DNA of 19,996 nt from positions 1 through 19,996 of the forward strand of contig CAJOEG010000011.1 of NCBI GenBank assembly GCA_905233405.1, written 5' to 3'. Shown in pieces: positions 7,365 through 15,530 of the stretch. Each line of letters starts with the position of its first letter. Within the stretch, counting starts at the first letter, position 1. The notes under the pieces are model-generated. The model was not told where the DNA came from. It was given only the letters and a program-made list of their open reading frames with translations, and did no database searches. Both the position numbers and the translations under genes were made by a program. The DNA is from an uncultured Bacteroidales bacterium (GTDB taxonomy: Bacteria > Bacteroidota > Bacteroidia > Bacteroidales > ML635J-15).

Positions 7365-8750
7365 ATGGAAAAAATGGCAACTGAAGAATTGACACCTAAA
7401 AAATCGCGCTTCCACATAATATTTGGAGGCAACCGTGGAATATGGATTATACTGGCATTCCTATTTATGTATTCCGTATTGTCGGTTTATAGCGGTTCGG
7501 TGCAGTTGCCAGGGACAAACACCACGGGGCATCTGCTGAAGCACGTCGGCGGACTGCTGCTCGGTGTAGTCTGCATATACCTTATTCACAAGACACCCTG
7601 CAAGTTTTTCCGTTTCAGTTCCTTTTTGCTGTACATACTTTCGATAGTTCTGCTCATAGTTACTTGGCTGTTCGCCCCCGAAGTGAACGGAGCAAAACGC
7701 TGGCTCTACATCGGTCCAATCACATTGCAGACTTCCGACATAGCAAAGGTTGCGCTGCTGATGTTTTTGGCTCACGTCCTTTCAAAGAAGGAAACTTCAA
7801 TAAACGACATCGGCTCATTTGTAAAAAGCATCCTGTTGCCCATATTTCTTACCTGCTTCCTGATTATGCCTTCGAACCTTTCGACAGCCATACTGGTGTT
7901 TGTCGAGGCTATGGTGCTACTGGCGTTCAGCAACATCAAGAAGACGTATTTCTGGGGGCTTCTGGCTACGGCAATCGTTGGTGGCGGACTGTTTGTGGCT
8001 CTTATCCTCTACACCAACATTGACATATGGCGCTTCCCTACTTGGAGGGCAAGGGTCGAATCGTGGATAGAGGGCAATCCCAACAAGGACGACCAAGTAC
8101 AGGTAAACAATGCACGTATGGCCGTGGCTTCGGGCGGAGTAATTGGCAGAGGTCCCGGAAACGGTCACGCAAAGGTTAAGCTTGCAAACGTCCACTGCGA
8201 CTACATTTTTGCCAATATTGTCGAAGAAGTAGGCCTAGTGGGTGGAATGTTCCTTATGTGGCTCTACATAATGCTGTTCTACAGGGCAATTACCATAGTG
8301 AAGAAGATAAACAAACTGTCGAAGTCGCCGGGCGATTTGGAGCCGAAATACAAGTTCAGGCAGTACTTGGTGCTTGGGCTTACCTCGATGATGGTACTGC
8401 AGGCTTTGTCGAATATGGCAGTATCAACCGACCTTATGCCCGTAACGGGACAGACAATGCCATTTGTAAGCTACGGAACGTCATCGCTTATATTCATGAG
8501 CGTTGCAATGGGCATAATACTCAGCGTGAGCCGCGAAGTTGAAAACGACACCGCACTTACCGACAAAAAAGCGGAGCCACAAGTTGCTGAAGCCGTTGCT
8601 GCCACTGCCGACGGAAATCCCGAAACAGCAACTGCCGACGAAAGTGCAGAAGCCATTGATGACGACGACAACAGCGAAGTTTCGGGCAGAGAAGTTTTGG
8701 AAATGATTGATGATAACGAAATAAATATAGAAGAAAATGAACGAAAATAA
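7365..8750 (+). CDS. ftsW: SEDS-family septal peptidoglycan glycosyltransferase FtsW
   Basis: This polytopic membrane protein of the FtsW/RodA/SpoVE family polymerises lipid II at the septum together with FtsI. Hydrophobic segments run from about residue 22 to 390. Family sequences seen include NGAKRWLYIG, LQTSDIAKVALLMFLAH, the loop sequence MPSNLSTAILVF, GPGNGHAKVKLANVHCDYIFANIVEEVGLVGG (split here across a cytoplasmic or periplasmic loop) and VTGQTMPFVSYGTSSL before the last helix. Two nearby ATGs (7365 and 7374) could serve, and I keep the first. After residue 392 there is a cytoplasmic tail of about 69 residues rich in Asp, Glu and Ala, including a DDDDNSE run. It is longer than in classical FtsW and its function is unknown. 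The gene overlaps murG by 14 nt. Confidence 0.95.
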   Translation: MEKMATEELTPKKSRFHIIFGGNRGIWIILAFLFMYSVLSVYSGSVQLPGTNTTGHLLKHVGGLLLGVVCIYLIHKTPCKFFRFSSFLLYILSIVLLIVTWLFAPEVNGAKRWLYIGPITLQTSDIAKVALLMFLAHVLSKKETSINDIGSFVKSILLPIFLTCFLIMPSNLSTAILVFVEAMVLLAFSNIKKTYFWGLLATAIVGGGLFVALILYTNIDIWRFPTWRARVESWIEGNPNKDDQVQVNNARMAVASGGVIGRGPGNGHAKVKLANVHCDYIFANIVEEVGLVGGMFLMWLYIMLFYRAITIVKKINKLSKSPGDLEPKYKFRQYLVLGLTSMMVLQALSNMAVSTDLMPVTGQTMPFVSYGTSSLIFMSVAMGIILSVSREVENDTALTDKKAEPQVAEAVAATADGNPETATADESAEAIDDDDNSEVSGREVLEMIDDNEINIEENERK

Positions 8751-9846
8751 ATTCAAGGTGCTGATTAGCGGCGGAGGAACTGGCGGACATATATTTCCCG
8801 CAGTATCAATTGCAAATGCCTTACGCGAAAATTATCCTAACGTTGAGATTCAGTTTGTTGGCGCTGAAGGCAGAATGGAAATGGAGAAGGTGCCTGCCGC
8901 TGGTTACAACATAATCGGCTTGCCCATAATGGGTATGCCGCGAAAATTGTCGCTTAAGTGGTTCAAGTTTGTAGCCAACGTGATAAAGAGCAACAAGAAG
9001 GCGAAGAAGATAATTGCCGATTTTCGTCCCGATGTGGCCGTAGGTGTTGGTGGATACGCAAGTTATCCTGCACTTAATGCCGCTTCCAAGGCTGGCATCC
9101 CCTGTCTGCTTCAGGAACAGAATTCCTACCCGGGCGTGGTCAACAAGAAACTAGCAGGCAAGGTACGTAAGATTTGCGTTGCCTACGACAACATGGAACG
9201 CTTCTTCCCTGCCGAAAAAATCATGAAGACTGGAAATCCTGTACGTCAGGACATACGCAATATTGATTCGAAGCGCAACGAAGCACTAGAATTTTTCGGA
9301 CTCGAAGCCGACAAGCCGATAGTTCTTGTGGTTGGTGGAAGCCTTGGCGCACTTACCATAAACGAAAGCATTGCCGGTGGACTTCAGAAGTTCGCCGATG
9401 CAGGTGTGCAGGTTATCTGGCAGACGGGCAAGGGCTATATAGCTACTGCTCGCGATATTGTTGGCGAAGGCAAGAAAGGTTTGTACGTAAACGATTTCAT
9501 CTACAAGATGGACTTGGCGTTTGCTGCTGCCGACGTTATTGTTTCGCGTGCCGGCGCTAGTACGATTTCGGAACTTTGCATTGTTGGCAAGCCTGTTGTG
9601 TTTGTGCCTTCGCCAAATGTCGCCGAAGACCACCAGACCAAGAACGCAATGGCTCTAGTCGACAAGGGCGCAGCTCTCATGGTAAGGGATGCCGATGCTC
9701 GCAATACACTTGTTGACAAGACATTGCAACTTGTTGCCGATATGCCGCAGCGCGAAAACTTGGCGCAGAATATCAAGAAATTGGAACTGCTTGATGCAGC
9801 AAATGTGATTGCAGGTGAAGTATATAAGTTGGTGTATGAAAAATAA
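8737..9846 (+). CDS. murG: Lipid II synthase MurG (GlcNAc transferase)
   Basis: This is a membrane-associated GT28 glycosyltransferase that transfers GlcNAc from UDP-GlcNAc to lipid I at the inner face of the membrane. It is 369 aa, the usual length. The N-terminal glycine-rich loop GGGTGGH is at residues 12-18. It is followed by GVGGYASYPALNAA and LQEQNSYPGVVNK in the acceptor domain, VVGGSLGA at the start of the donor domain, and VSRAGASTISEL (from residue 269) and PSPNVAEDHQTKNA in the UDP-GlcNAc pocket. The ATG at 8737 lies inside the end of ftsW (14-nt overlap). Its 3' end overlaps murC by 11 nt if murC starts at 9836. All these features place it firmly in MurG. Confidence 0.97.
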   Translation: MNENKFKVLISGGGTGGHIFPAVSIANALRENYPNVEIQFVGAEGRMEMEKVPAAGYNIIGLPIMGMPRKLSLKWFKFVANVIKSNKKAKKIIADFRPDVAVGVGGYASYPALNAASKAGIPCLLQEQNSYPGVVNKKLAGKVRKICVAYDNMERFFPAEKIMKTGNPVRQDIRNIDSKRNEALEFFGLEADKPIVLVVGGSLGALTINESIAGGLQKFADAGVQVIWQTGKGYIATARDIVGEGKKGLYVNDFIYKMDLAFAAADVIVSRAGASTISELCIVGKPVVFVPSPNVAEDHQTKNAMALVDKGAALMVRDADARNTLVDKTLQLVADMPQRENLAQNIKKLELLDAANVIAGEVYKLVYEK

Positions 9847-11224
9847 GTTTCCGAACATATATTTCGTTGGTATCGGTGGAATAGGAATGAGCGCAATCGC
9901 CCGTTACTTCAATGCTTGCGGCTACAATGTTGCAGGCTACGACCGCACACGCAGCGATGTTTGCACAAATCTCGAGAGCGAAGGGATAGACGTGCATTAC
10001 GAGGACAACCTCGACCTTGTAAGTTCCTGCTACAAGGACAAGGAAACAACGCTCGTCATCTACACTCCAGCCATACCAAGCGACCATAGCGAACTGACAT
10101 TCTTCCGCGAAAATGGCTTCCGCGTGATAAAACGTTCGGCGGCACTGGGACATCTTTGCGAAGGCAAGAATTGCCTTGCTGTAGCAGGAACCCACGGCAA
10201 GACTTCCATTTCGACCATAACATCCTGCATAATGGCAGTTACAAAGGATAAATGTTCGGCTTTCCTCGGCGGAATATCAAAGAACTTCAACTCAAATCTG
10301 CACCTTGAGCCGCAAAGCAAGAATGTAGTTGTTGAAGCCGACGAGTACGACCGTTCTTTCCTGCAACTTACACCGTCAACAGCACTTATCAGCCACATAG
10401 AAGCCGACCACCTCGACATTTATGGCAACTACGAGACGATGGAAGCGGCTTTCGTGGAATTTGCAAACAAGAGTACCGAAAATGGAAACCTTGTGCTAGG
10501 ACCAGACATCCCAGATTCGGTGAAAACAAGGTTGCGCAAGGATTTGAATGTTTACACTTACGGTGTGGATAATCCGGGATTCGATTTCTATGCAACAAAC
10601 ATTTCGTATGGCAACGGACTTTGCATTTTCGACATCAGGACGCCTTTCGGAACTATAAGCGAAATAAAGTATAGGATTGGCGGACGCCACAACATTGAAA
10701 ACGCAGTTGGCGCAACCGCAGTCTCGATGCTCAACGGTGCTACAGCCGACGATGTTCGCAACGGATTGCAGTCGTTTGTGGGTGTGCTTCGTCGTTTCGA
10801 CATACAGTTGCAAACCGAAAAGTGTGTCTATATTGACGATTATGCACATCATCCGGGCGAAATTTCGGCATTCCTTTCGGCTGTAAAGCAGATTTATCCG
10901 CAGAAGAAGATAACCGCCATTTTCCAGCCGCACTTGTACACCAGAACAAGGGACTTATACAAGGATTTTGCCGAAAGCCTTTCGCAGTGCGACACTCTTA
11001 TACTTCTACCGATTTATCCCGCACGGGAACTCCCGATTGAGGGCGTTACTTCGTCGCTCATCTACGACAACTGCCACGCCAAGGAAAAATATCTTTGCGA
11101 AAAGGCGGAACTCATCGACCTTATTGGCAAGTTGAAACCGGAACTTCTGCTTACTATGGGTGCTGGAGACATCGACAGACTTGTGAAACCTATAAAAGAA
11201 TATTTGTCTGGCAATGAAAATTAG
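9836..11224 (+). CDS. murC: UDP-N-acetylmuramate:L-alanine ligase MurC
   Basis: This cytoplasmic Mur ligase attaches the first stem-peptide residue, L-alanine, to UDP-MurNAc. With the ATG at 9836 it is 462 aa. Motifs are IYFVGIGGIGMSAIARYF (residues 8-25, the N-terminal nucleotide fold), AGTHGKTS (117-124, P-loop), EADEYDRSFLQL and HIEADHLDIYG in the central domain, DDYAHHPGEI, FQPHLYTRT and LTMGAGDIDRL in the C-terminal domain. A longer reading frame starts at a TTG at 9809, but it adds nine residues with no family resemblance and would overlap murG by 38 nt. The ATG at 9836 puts the glycine-rich loop at the usual distance from the N-terminus. It overlaps murG by 11 nt and ftsQ by 11 nt. Confidence 0.97.
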   Translation: MKNKFPNIYFVGIGGIGMSAIARYFNACGYNVAGYDRTRSDVCTNLESEGIDVHYEDNLDLVSSCYKDKETTLVIYTPAIPSDHSELTFFRENGFRVIKRSAALGHLCEGKNCLAVAGTHGKTSISTITSCIMAVTKDKCSAFLGGISKNFNSNLHLEPQSKNVVVEADEYDRSFLQLTPSTALISHIEADHLDIYGNYETMEAAFVEFANKSTENGNLVLGPDIPDSVKTRLRKDLNVYTYGVDNPGFDFYATNISYGNGLCIFDIRTPFGTISEIKYRIGGRHNIENAVGATAVSMLNGATADDVRNGLQSFVGVLRRFDIQLQTEKCVYIDDYAHHPGEISAFLSAVKQIYPQKKITAIFQPHLYTRTRDLYKDFAESLSQCDTLILLPIYPARELPIEGVTSSLIYDNCHAKEKYLCEKAELIDLIGKLKPELLLTMGAGDIDRLVKPIKEYLSGNEN

Positions 11225-12017
11225 AAGGGCATATAAGATTGTCGTAGGCATAATTCTCGTAACCGCCTATATCATTGCTACTGGCATATTCGTAAAACGC
11301 AAATATGCAGAACTGCCCTGCAATTCCATAAGCATTGAAATCGACAATGCCTATTCGTTTGTAAGCAACGAAGTTGTGAAGAAAATACTCGACGACGGCG
11401 GAATGGTGATAGATTCTACCGTGAAGTTTTCTGAAATAAATTTTGCCGAGATTGAGCGGCTTGTAAGCGAAAATGTCTATGTAGAGGAAACTCAGGCGTA
11501 CGGCGACTTCCGTGGTAATGTTTTCGTGAAAATCAAGCAACGTGCGCCTATGGTAAGGGTTATGACCGAGGATTCGGCTTCGTTCTACCTCGACAGGCAG
11601 ATGAAGGTAATGCCTTTGTGCGACTACTATACCGCCGATGTTATGGTTTTGTCGGGTCATTTGAGGTCAGACTGCTTTTATTCATCGGATTCTGTTGATA
11701 ACTATAATGTAAACGGTGATAAAAATTCGTTGAATATTGATGATATTTGCAAGTTCGTTAACTATTTGCAGTCCGACGAGCTATGGCGCAACCAGATAGC
11801 GCAGGTGTATGTAAACACTTCAAACGAGGTGGAACTTGTGCCGCGCGTGGGAAACCACATAATACTGCTTGGCGGACTCGACAGTTACGAAAAGAAGATG
11901 AATAAGCTGGAGGCTATGTATAACGAAGGTTTCGCGATTGCTGGCTGGAATGCTTATTCGGTTATTAATTTGAAATTCAAGGATCAGGTAATTTGTAAAA
12001 GACGCAATAATGGATGA
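11214..12017 (+). CDS. ftsQ: Cell division protein FtsQ
   Basis: This 267-aa bitopic protein has a short basic cytoplasmic N-terminus (MKIRRAYK), one membrane helix at about residues 8-28 and a periplasmic part beginning with a POTRA-like domain (about 38-111). The POTRA region contains the spaced pattern NEVVKKIL and ends VFVKIKQRAPMVRV, which matches the conserved FtsQ strand where this domain meets the beta domain. FtsQ links the early Z-ring components to FtsL and FtsI. The gene order murC-ftsQ-ftsA is standard for the phylum. It overlaps murC by 11 nt and ftsA by 8 nt. FtsQ sequences diverge strongly, so the call rests on topology, the POTRA-end motif and context. Confidence 0.9.
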   Translation: MKIRRAYKIVVGIILVTAYIIATGIFVKRKYAELPCNSISIEIDNAYSFVSNEVVKKILDDGGMVIDSTVKFSEINFAEIERLVSENVYVEETQAYGDFRGNVFVKIKQRAPMVRVMTEDSASFYLDRQMKVMPLCDYYTADVMVLSGHLRSDCFYSSDSVDNYNVNGDKNSLNIDDICKFVNYLQSDELWRNQIAQVYVNTSNEVELVPRVGNHIILLGGLDSYEKKMNKLEAMYNEGFAIAGWNAYSVINLKFKDQVICKRRNNG

Positions 12018-13329
12018 CACTAAGAAAATAATCGCAGCAATCGACATTGGAACAACAAAGATTGCTACAGTTGCCGCTCGTGAGAACAACGGTAAATTTG
12101 ATATTCTTGGCTTTGGAACTGCCCAGTCGAATGGAATTAAGCATGGTGTTGTGCGCAACATCGAGGATACCGTAAGGGCTATAACCGAATCGCTCAACCG
12201 TCTTGGCGAAGGCTACGACGCCGATTTCTCCCAAGTTTATGTTGGCATTGCTGGTCAGTATGTTAAGACTACCGACAACACCTGTCGTGTGCTTGTGAAC
12301 GGAATTGTCACCGAAAGGCATTTGACCGAACTTAGGGATATGGCAATGAACGTTGTGCGCCCGGGTTCCGAAACCATTGATGTCATACTGCTTTCGTACA
12401 CGATAAACAATCAGGTGGTTGACAATCCTTTGGGTAAGCAGTGCGAATACCTCTACGGAAATTTCCACGTCATCACGGGGCAGACAATGATGGTCAACAA
12501 TATCAAGAAGTGTGTCGTTCAGGCAGGACTTGATGTCCGTTCGGTATTCCTTGAGCCGCTTGCTTCTGCCGAAGCCGTGCTTACCGACGAGGAAAAGCAC
12601 AAGGGTGTTGCCTTGATTGACATAGGCGGTGGCACATCCGACCTTGCCGTGTATAAGGACGGCGAAGTCATCCATACCGCTGTTATTCCTATTGGCGGAG
12701 CAACAGTTACAGGCGACATCAAGGACAAGTTTGGCATAACCTACGAACAGGCCGAAAGTATGAAGTGCTTGTACGGAAGCGCGGTACACGTTTCTGGTTC
12801 CGATGTCAGTATAGAGGTCAAGACCGCAAAGGTCAACAGCAACATTTATGTTTCGCGCAACGAAATGTCTGAAGTCATCCAGGCGCGTATGGAGGAAATT
12901 TTGAATGCCGTCAAGTTCCAGCTCGAAACAGTGTATGCCGACAAGGTTCCTGCAGGCGTTGTGATGACTGGTGGCGGTTCGCTCGTTGCAAATCTCAATC
13001 AGTTGGCAAGTTTCATTCTCAAGAACAGCATTCGTCTGGCAAGTCCTATTTCCAATATCGAAGGCAAATTTGCCGATGCACTCAAGAAACCGCAGTATTC
13101 AACCGTTGTAGGTCTTGTAAAGAAAGGTTTTAATTTTGAGCAGGGACTTAGGAAGAAGGAATTGGTGGAACAGAAGCCAGAACCCAAGCCCGAACCTGTA
13201 CCACAACCACAGCCGGAGCCAGTTCAAGAGCCGAAGCCAGTAGAGAAGGAACAGGAAAATCATGAAGATAAGCCTAAGAAGAAATCGTTCTTTAGCCGCC
13301 TGATGGATAAGATTGACGAAGACGAGTAG
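12010..13329 (+). CDS. ftsA: Actin-like Z-ring membrane anchor FtsA
   Basis: This cytoplasmic actin/HSP70-fold ATPase tethers FtsZ to the membrane. It is 439 aa. The phosphate-1 motif AAIDIGTTKIATVAA is at residues 9-23 and the phosphate-2 motif LIDIGGGTSDLAVYKDG is in the middle. A SHS2-type 1C subdomain follows residue 80, and MTGGGSLV marks the adenosine loop. Residues about 387-420 form a low-complexity linker rich in Pro, Glu, Gln and Lys with repeated (K/P/Q)PEP units. It leads to a terminal basic and amphipathic helix, KKKSFFSRLMDKIDEDE (about 423-439), which fits the membrane-targeting sequence of FtsA. The linker is longer than in E. coli FtsA (420 aa in total). The gene overlaps ftsQ by 8 nt and ends 22 nt before ftsZ. 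Confidence 0.96.
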   Translation: MDDTKKIIAAIDIGTTKIATVAARENNGKFDILGFGTAQSNGIKHGVVRNIEDTVRAITESLNRLGEGYDADFSQVYVGIAGQYVKTTDNTCRVLVNGIVTERHLTELRDMAMNVVRPGSETIDVILLSYTINNQVVDNPLGKQCEYLYGNFHVITGQTMMVNNIKKCVVQAGLDVRSVFLEPLASAEAVLTDEEKHKGVALIDIGGGTSDLAVYKDGEVIHTAVIPIGGATVTGDIKDKFGITYEQAESMKCLYGSAVHVSGSDVSIEVKTAKVNSNIYVSRNEMSEVIQARMEEILNAVKFQLETVYADKVPAGVVMTGGGSLVANLNQLASFILKNSIRLASPISNIEGKFADALKKPQYSTVVGLVKKGFNFEQGLRKKELVEQKPEPKPEPVPQPQPEPVQEPKPVEKEQENHEDKPKKKSFFSRLMDKIDEDE

Positions 13330-13351
13330 TATCAACTAAAAATCTACTATT

Positions 13352-14620
13352 ATGGAATATAAGTATAATGATGATTTCCAGTGCATTTCGGCTACCGATG
13401 CTGCCGAACAGAAAAATATAAAGGTACAGCCTGTCAATATTGATGATGTTTCGGCTGGTATTGGCAATCCTGGTGATACGGGCAACATAATCAAGGTCAT
13501 CGGTGTTGGTGGCGGTGGTAGCAATGCTGTCAACCAGCTTGCAAAGTCCCAGATAGTGGGTGTTGACCTTATTGTGTGCAATACCGACCGTCAGGCTCTC
13601 AACGACAGTTTAGCCTCAATAAAGATTCAGCTTGGCAAGAAACTTACGGCTGGTCTTGGTGCAGGCAACGACCCGAAGGTTGGCGAGGATGCCGCAAAGG
13701 AGAACTTGACTGAAGTTACCGACCTTTTCAACGACAATACTAAGATGGTCTTCGTTACCGCAGGTATGGGTGGCGGAACAGGAACTGGTGCCGCTCCTGT
13801 AATTGCAAAGGCTGCAAAGGACAAGGGAATGCTTACGATTGGTGTTGTCACCGTACCATTTACCGCCGAAGGAAATCAGCGTATAAATCAGGCCAACGAG
13901 GGTGTTATGAAGATGCGTGATGCCGTTGATGCGCTTTTGGTAATAAACGACGACAAACTCATCAAGTTCAAGGACTGCACATTCTCTACCGCGTTCCAGA
14001 AGGCCGACGAGGTAGTTGTTACTGCTACTAAGGGTATTGCCGAGATAATAACCAGACATGGACACGTAAACGTTGACTTCCGAGATGTCAATTCGGTAAT
14101 GAAGGACAGTGGCGTGGCGTTGCTCGGTTCTGCCGAGGCTTCGGGCGAAGGTCGCGACCTCAAGGCTATTTCCGAGGCTTTGGATTCTCCGTTGCTTCAC
14201 GACAACGACATAAAGGGCGCAAAGAACATTTTGCTCAACATAACCACACCGCGTGGCGAACACGAATTGACAATGCCCGAGTTCGAGAACATTACCAACC
14301 ATCTGACAAAGGTGGCAGGGCAGGGAACAAATGTTATCTGGGGTACTTGTTTCGACGACAGCCTTGGCGAAAATATCCGTACTACGGTGATTGCCACTGG
14401 ATTCCCATACGAGGCAAAGCCTATGGAAACGCCGCCTGAGGTTAGTACTATCGAGTTTGGCCAGCCATTGCCGATGAATGATGTGGTGCTTAATCCAGCC
14501 GAGATGCGTTCTCCAAGCGATTTCAAGCACATGAGCGACTTGGACAAGCTCAACGATGACGCTTATCTTGCAAGTCTTGAGAACGAAACCGCCCTTGATA
14601 GGAAAAACAAAAACAACTAA
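13352..14620 (+). CDS. ftsZ: Tubulin-like division GTPase FtsZ
   Basis: FtsZ polymerises into the cytokinetic ring. This 422-aa protein has an N-terminal extension of about 45 residues before IIKVIGVGGGGSNAV (46-60). The tubulin signature GGGTGTG is at 140-146. It is followed by the T7-loop region around FKDCTFSTAFQKADEVVV and the C-terminal subdomain up to VIATGF (346-351). About 71 residues follow. They contain a short linker and a tail ending in DDAYLASLENETALDRK. I do not see the canonical C-terminal conserved peptide (an IPxFLR-type motif), and the DDAYL segment is the nearest match. The ATG at 13352 is the first in frame after the ftsA stop. A spacer of only 17 nt precedes the next gene, so no terminator follows ftsZ. 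Confidence 0.97.
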   Translation: MEYKYNDDFQCISATDAAEQKNIKVQPVNIDDVSAGIGNPGDTGNIIKVIGVGGGGSNAVNQLAKSQIVGVDLIVCNTDRQALNDSLASIKIQLGKKLTAGLGAGNDPKVGEDAAKENLTEVTDLFNDNTKMVFVTAGMGGGTGTGAAPVIAKAAKDKGMLTIGVVTVPFTAEGNQRINQANEGVMKMRDAVDALLVINDDKLIKFKDCTFSTAFQKADEVVVTATKGIAEIITRHGHVNVDFRDVNSVMKDSGVALLGSAEASGEGRDLKAISEALDSPLLHDNDIKGAKNILLNITTPRGEHELTMPEFENITNHLTKVAGQGTNVIWGTCFDDSLGENIRTTVIATGFPYEAKPMETPPEVSTIEFGQPLPMNDVVLNPAEMRSPSDFKHMSDLDKLNDDAYLASLENETALDRKNKNN

Positions 14621-14637
14621 TTTTAAAACATACAACT

Positions 14638-15084
14638 ATGAGTATTTTTGAACAGGTAAACGAAGATATAAAGAAGGCAATGCTTGCCCGCGAGAAGGAA
14701 AAACTCGAAGGCTTGCGTGCAGTGAAAGCAGCATTTTTGCTGGCAAAGACCGATGGTGGTAATGCCGAACTCACTCCCGACAAGGAGATGCAGATAATCC
14801 AGAAACTTGTGAAGCAGCGTCGTGAAACTGCCGACTTGTACAAGTCGCAGAATCGTCCCGACCTTGCCGACAAGGAATTGGCGCAAGCCGATGTAATAGC
14901 AGGATATTTGCCAAAGCAGTTGTCCGAAGACGAGGTTAAGGCAGTCGTAGCTGAAATCATCAAGGAATTGGGAGCCACCTCGATAAAGGATATGGGCAAG
15001 GTTATGGGTGCTGCAAGTGCGAAACTTGCCGGTCAGACCGACAACAAGACCCTTTCGGTAATTGTGAAGGGAATGCTGGGATAA
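14638..15084 (+). CDS. GatB/YqeY domain-containing protein
   Basis: This 148-aa soluble protein matches the YqeY family, a stand-alone version of the helical tRNA-contacting domain of the amidotransferase subunit GatB. Visible features are an N-terminal helix (FEQVNEDIKKAMLAREKEKLEGLRAVKAAFL), the middle motif KLVKQRRETADLYKSQNRPDLADKE (read as two segments around residue 70), QADVIAGYLPKQLSEDEV, and the C-terminal DMGKVMGAASAKLAG close to the family's usual end. The function of free-standing YqeY is not established; a role with tRNA or amidotransferases is only inferred from fold. It lies 17 nt after ftsZ and is probably the last gene of the dcw transcript, since an intergenic palindrome follows. 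Confidence 0.93.
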   Translation: MSIFEQVNEDIKKAMLAREKEKLEGLRAVKAAFLLAKTDGGNAELTPDKEMQIIQKLVKQRRETADLYKSQNRPDLADKELAQADVIAGYLPKQLSEDEVKAVVAEIIKELGATSIKDMGKVMGAASAKLAGQTDNKTLSVIVKGMLG

Positions 15085-15118
15085 CATAACAATTAATAAT
15101 TGATAATGTACAATGGAT

Positions 15119-15190
15119 AATTAACAATTTGTAGAGACGTTGCGAGCAACGTTCTGCTAAATAAGCAACGTCCTACTAAAATTGTCAATT
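15119..15190. repeat. 72-bp imperfect palindrome, MITE/REP-like intergenic element
   Basis: The left arm (15119-15143, starting AATTAACAATTTGTAGAGAC) and the right arm (15165-15190, ending ACTAAAATTGTCAATT) are near-perfect inverted copies of about 25 nt. They differ by one substitution near the outer end and a few substitutions or indels near GTAG. Inside, 15138-15153 is a tight hairpin, ACGTTG/CAACGT, around CGAG. The element sits directly after the last dcw gene and before a candidate promoter. Such short palindromic elements resemble non-autonomous mobile or REP-type repeats. RNA from this region would fold strongly and could act as a terminator or a transcript-end stabiliser. No second copy is visible in the window, so the repeat status is inferred from structure. 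Confidence 0.6.
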
Positions 15191-15217
15191 CATTTAATTT
15201 CTAACCGAAAATTTATT

Positions 15218-15225
15218 TAATTTTG
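15218..15225 (+). promoter_or_regulatory. Candidate Bacteroidota-type -7 promoter box (TAnnTTTG)
   Basis: TAATTTTG at 15218-15225 matches exactly the TAnnTTTG element read by the primary sigma factor of Bacteroidota. It lies 17 nt before the ATG at 15243, in an A/T-rich leader (AAAAAATTTTAAAG). No good TTTG-type -33 element stands at the usual 17-23 nt upstream, which lowers confidence, and the implied leader is short (about 10 nt). It would drive the 95-aa gene and the metallopeptidase. Confidence 0.4.
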
Positions 15226-15242
15226 CAAAAAATTTTAAAGCT

Positions 15243-15530
15243 ATGGCAAGTAGAAAAGTATTAAAGAGAGACATTGATTACATGACAAGCGAACTTTTGT
15301 CGGACTGCGTATTGTACGTTGACCTTTACCCTGCACAACCGACAGAACCTGTTACTGAAATCATAAACAACGTTTTGCTCAAGAAGCAGGAAGTATTTTC
15401 AAAGATTAACACTCCAACTTCGAAGATGGAAAAGAAGGCTGTTAAGGAAAACTACAAGGGTTATATTTCCGAAATGCTCACTTCTGTCAACGAAGGTTAC
15501 GAAAAGTTAAGCAAGCTGCCGCGCAAGTAA
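15243..15530 (+). CDS. Small protein of unknown function (95 aa)
   Basis: I do not recognise this family. The product is soluble, with no signal peptide or membrane segment, and is predicted to be mostly helical. It is rich in lysine (from MASRKVLKRDIDYM onward) and contains a PAQPTEP turn near residue 31. It has a single cysteine near residue 22. The basic C-terminus ends KLSKLPRK. The reading frame is credible: codon use looks like the neighbours, a TAnnTTTG-type box and an A-rich leader precede it, and its TAA overlaps the next gene's ATG in a TAATG junction. That coupling suggests it works with, or is at least co-expressed with, the YgjP-like metallopeptidase. Function unknown. Confidence 0.8.
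   Translation: MASRKVLKRDIDYMTSELLSDCVLYVDLYPAQPTEPVTEIINNVLLKKQEVFSKINTPTSKMEKKAVKENYKGYISEMLTSVNEGYEKLSKLPRK

Noticed and set aside
9809..9835. Upstream TTG start for murC
   Set aside because: It adds nine residues with no family match and lies within murG. The ATG at 9836 gives the usual N-terminus.
11977..12789. Antisense open frame (270 codons) opposite ftsA
   Set aside because: It is a shadow of the ftsA frame, with no recognisable domain and an unlikely composition rich in His, Cys and Val.
13616..14635. Long antisense open frame (339 codons) opposite ftsZ
   Set aside because: It lies wholly antisense to a strongly conserved gene, has no family resemblance or leader, and comes from codon bias on the coding strand.
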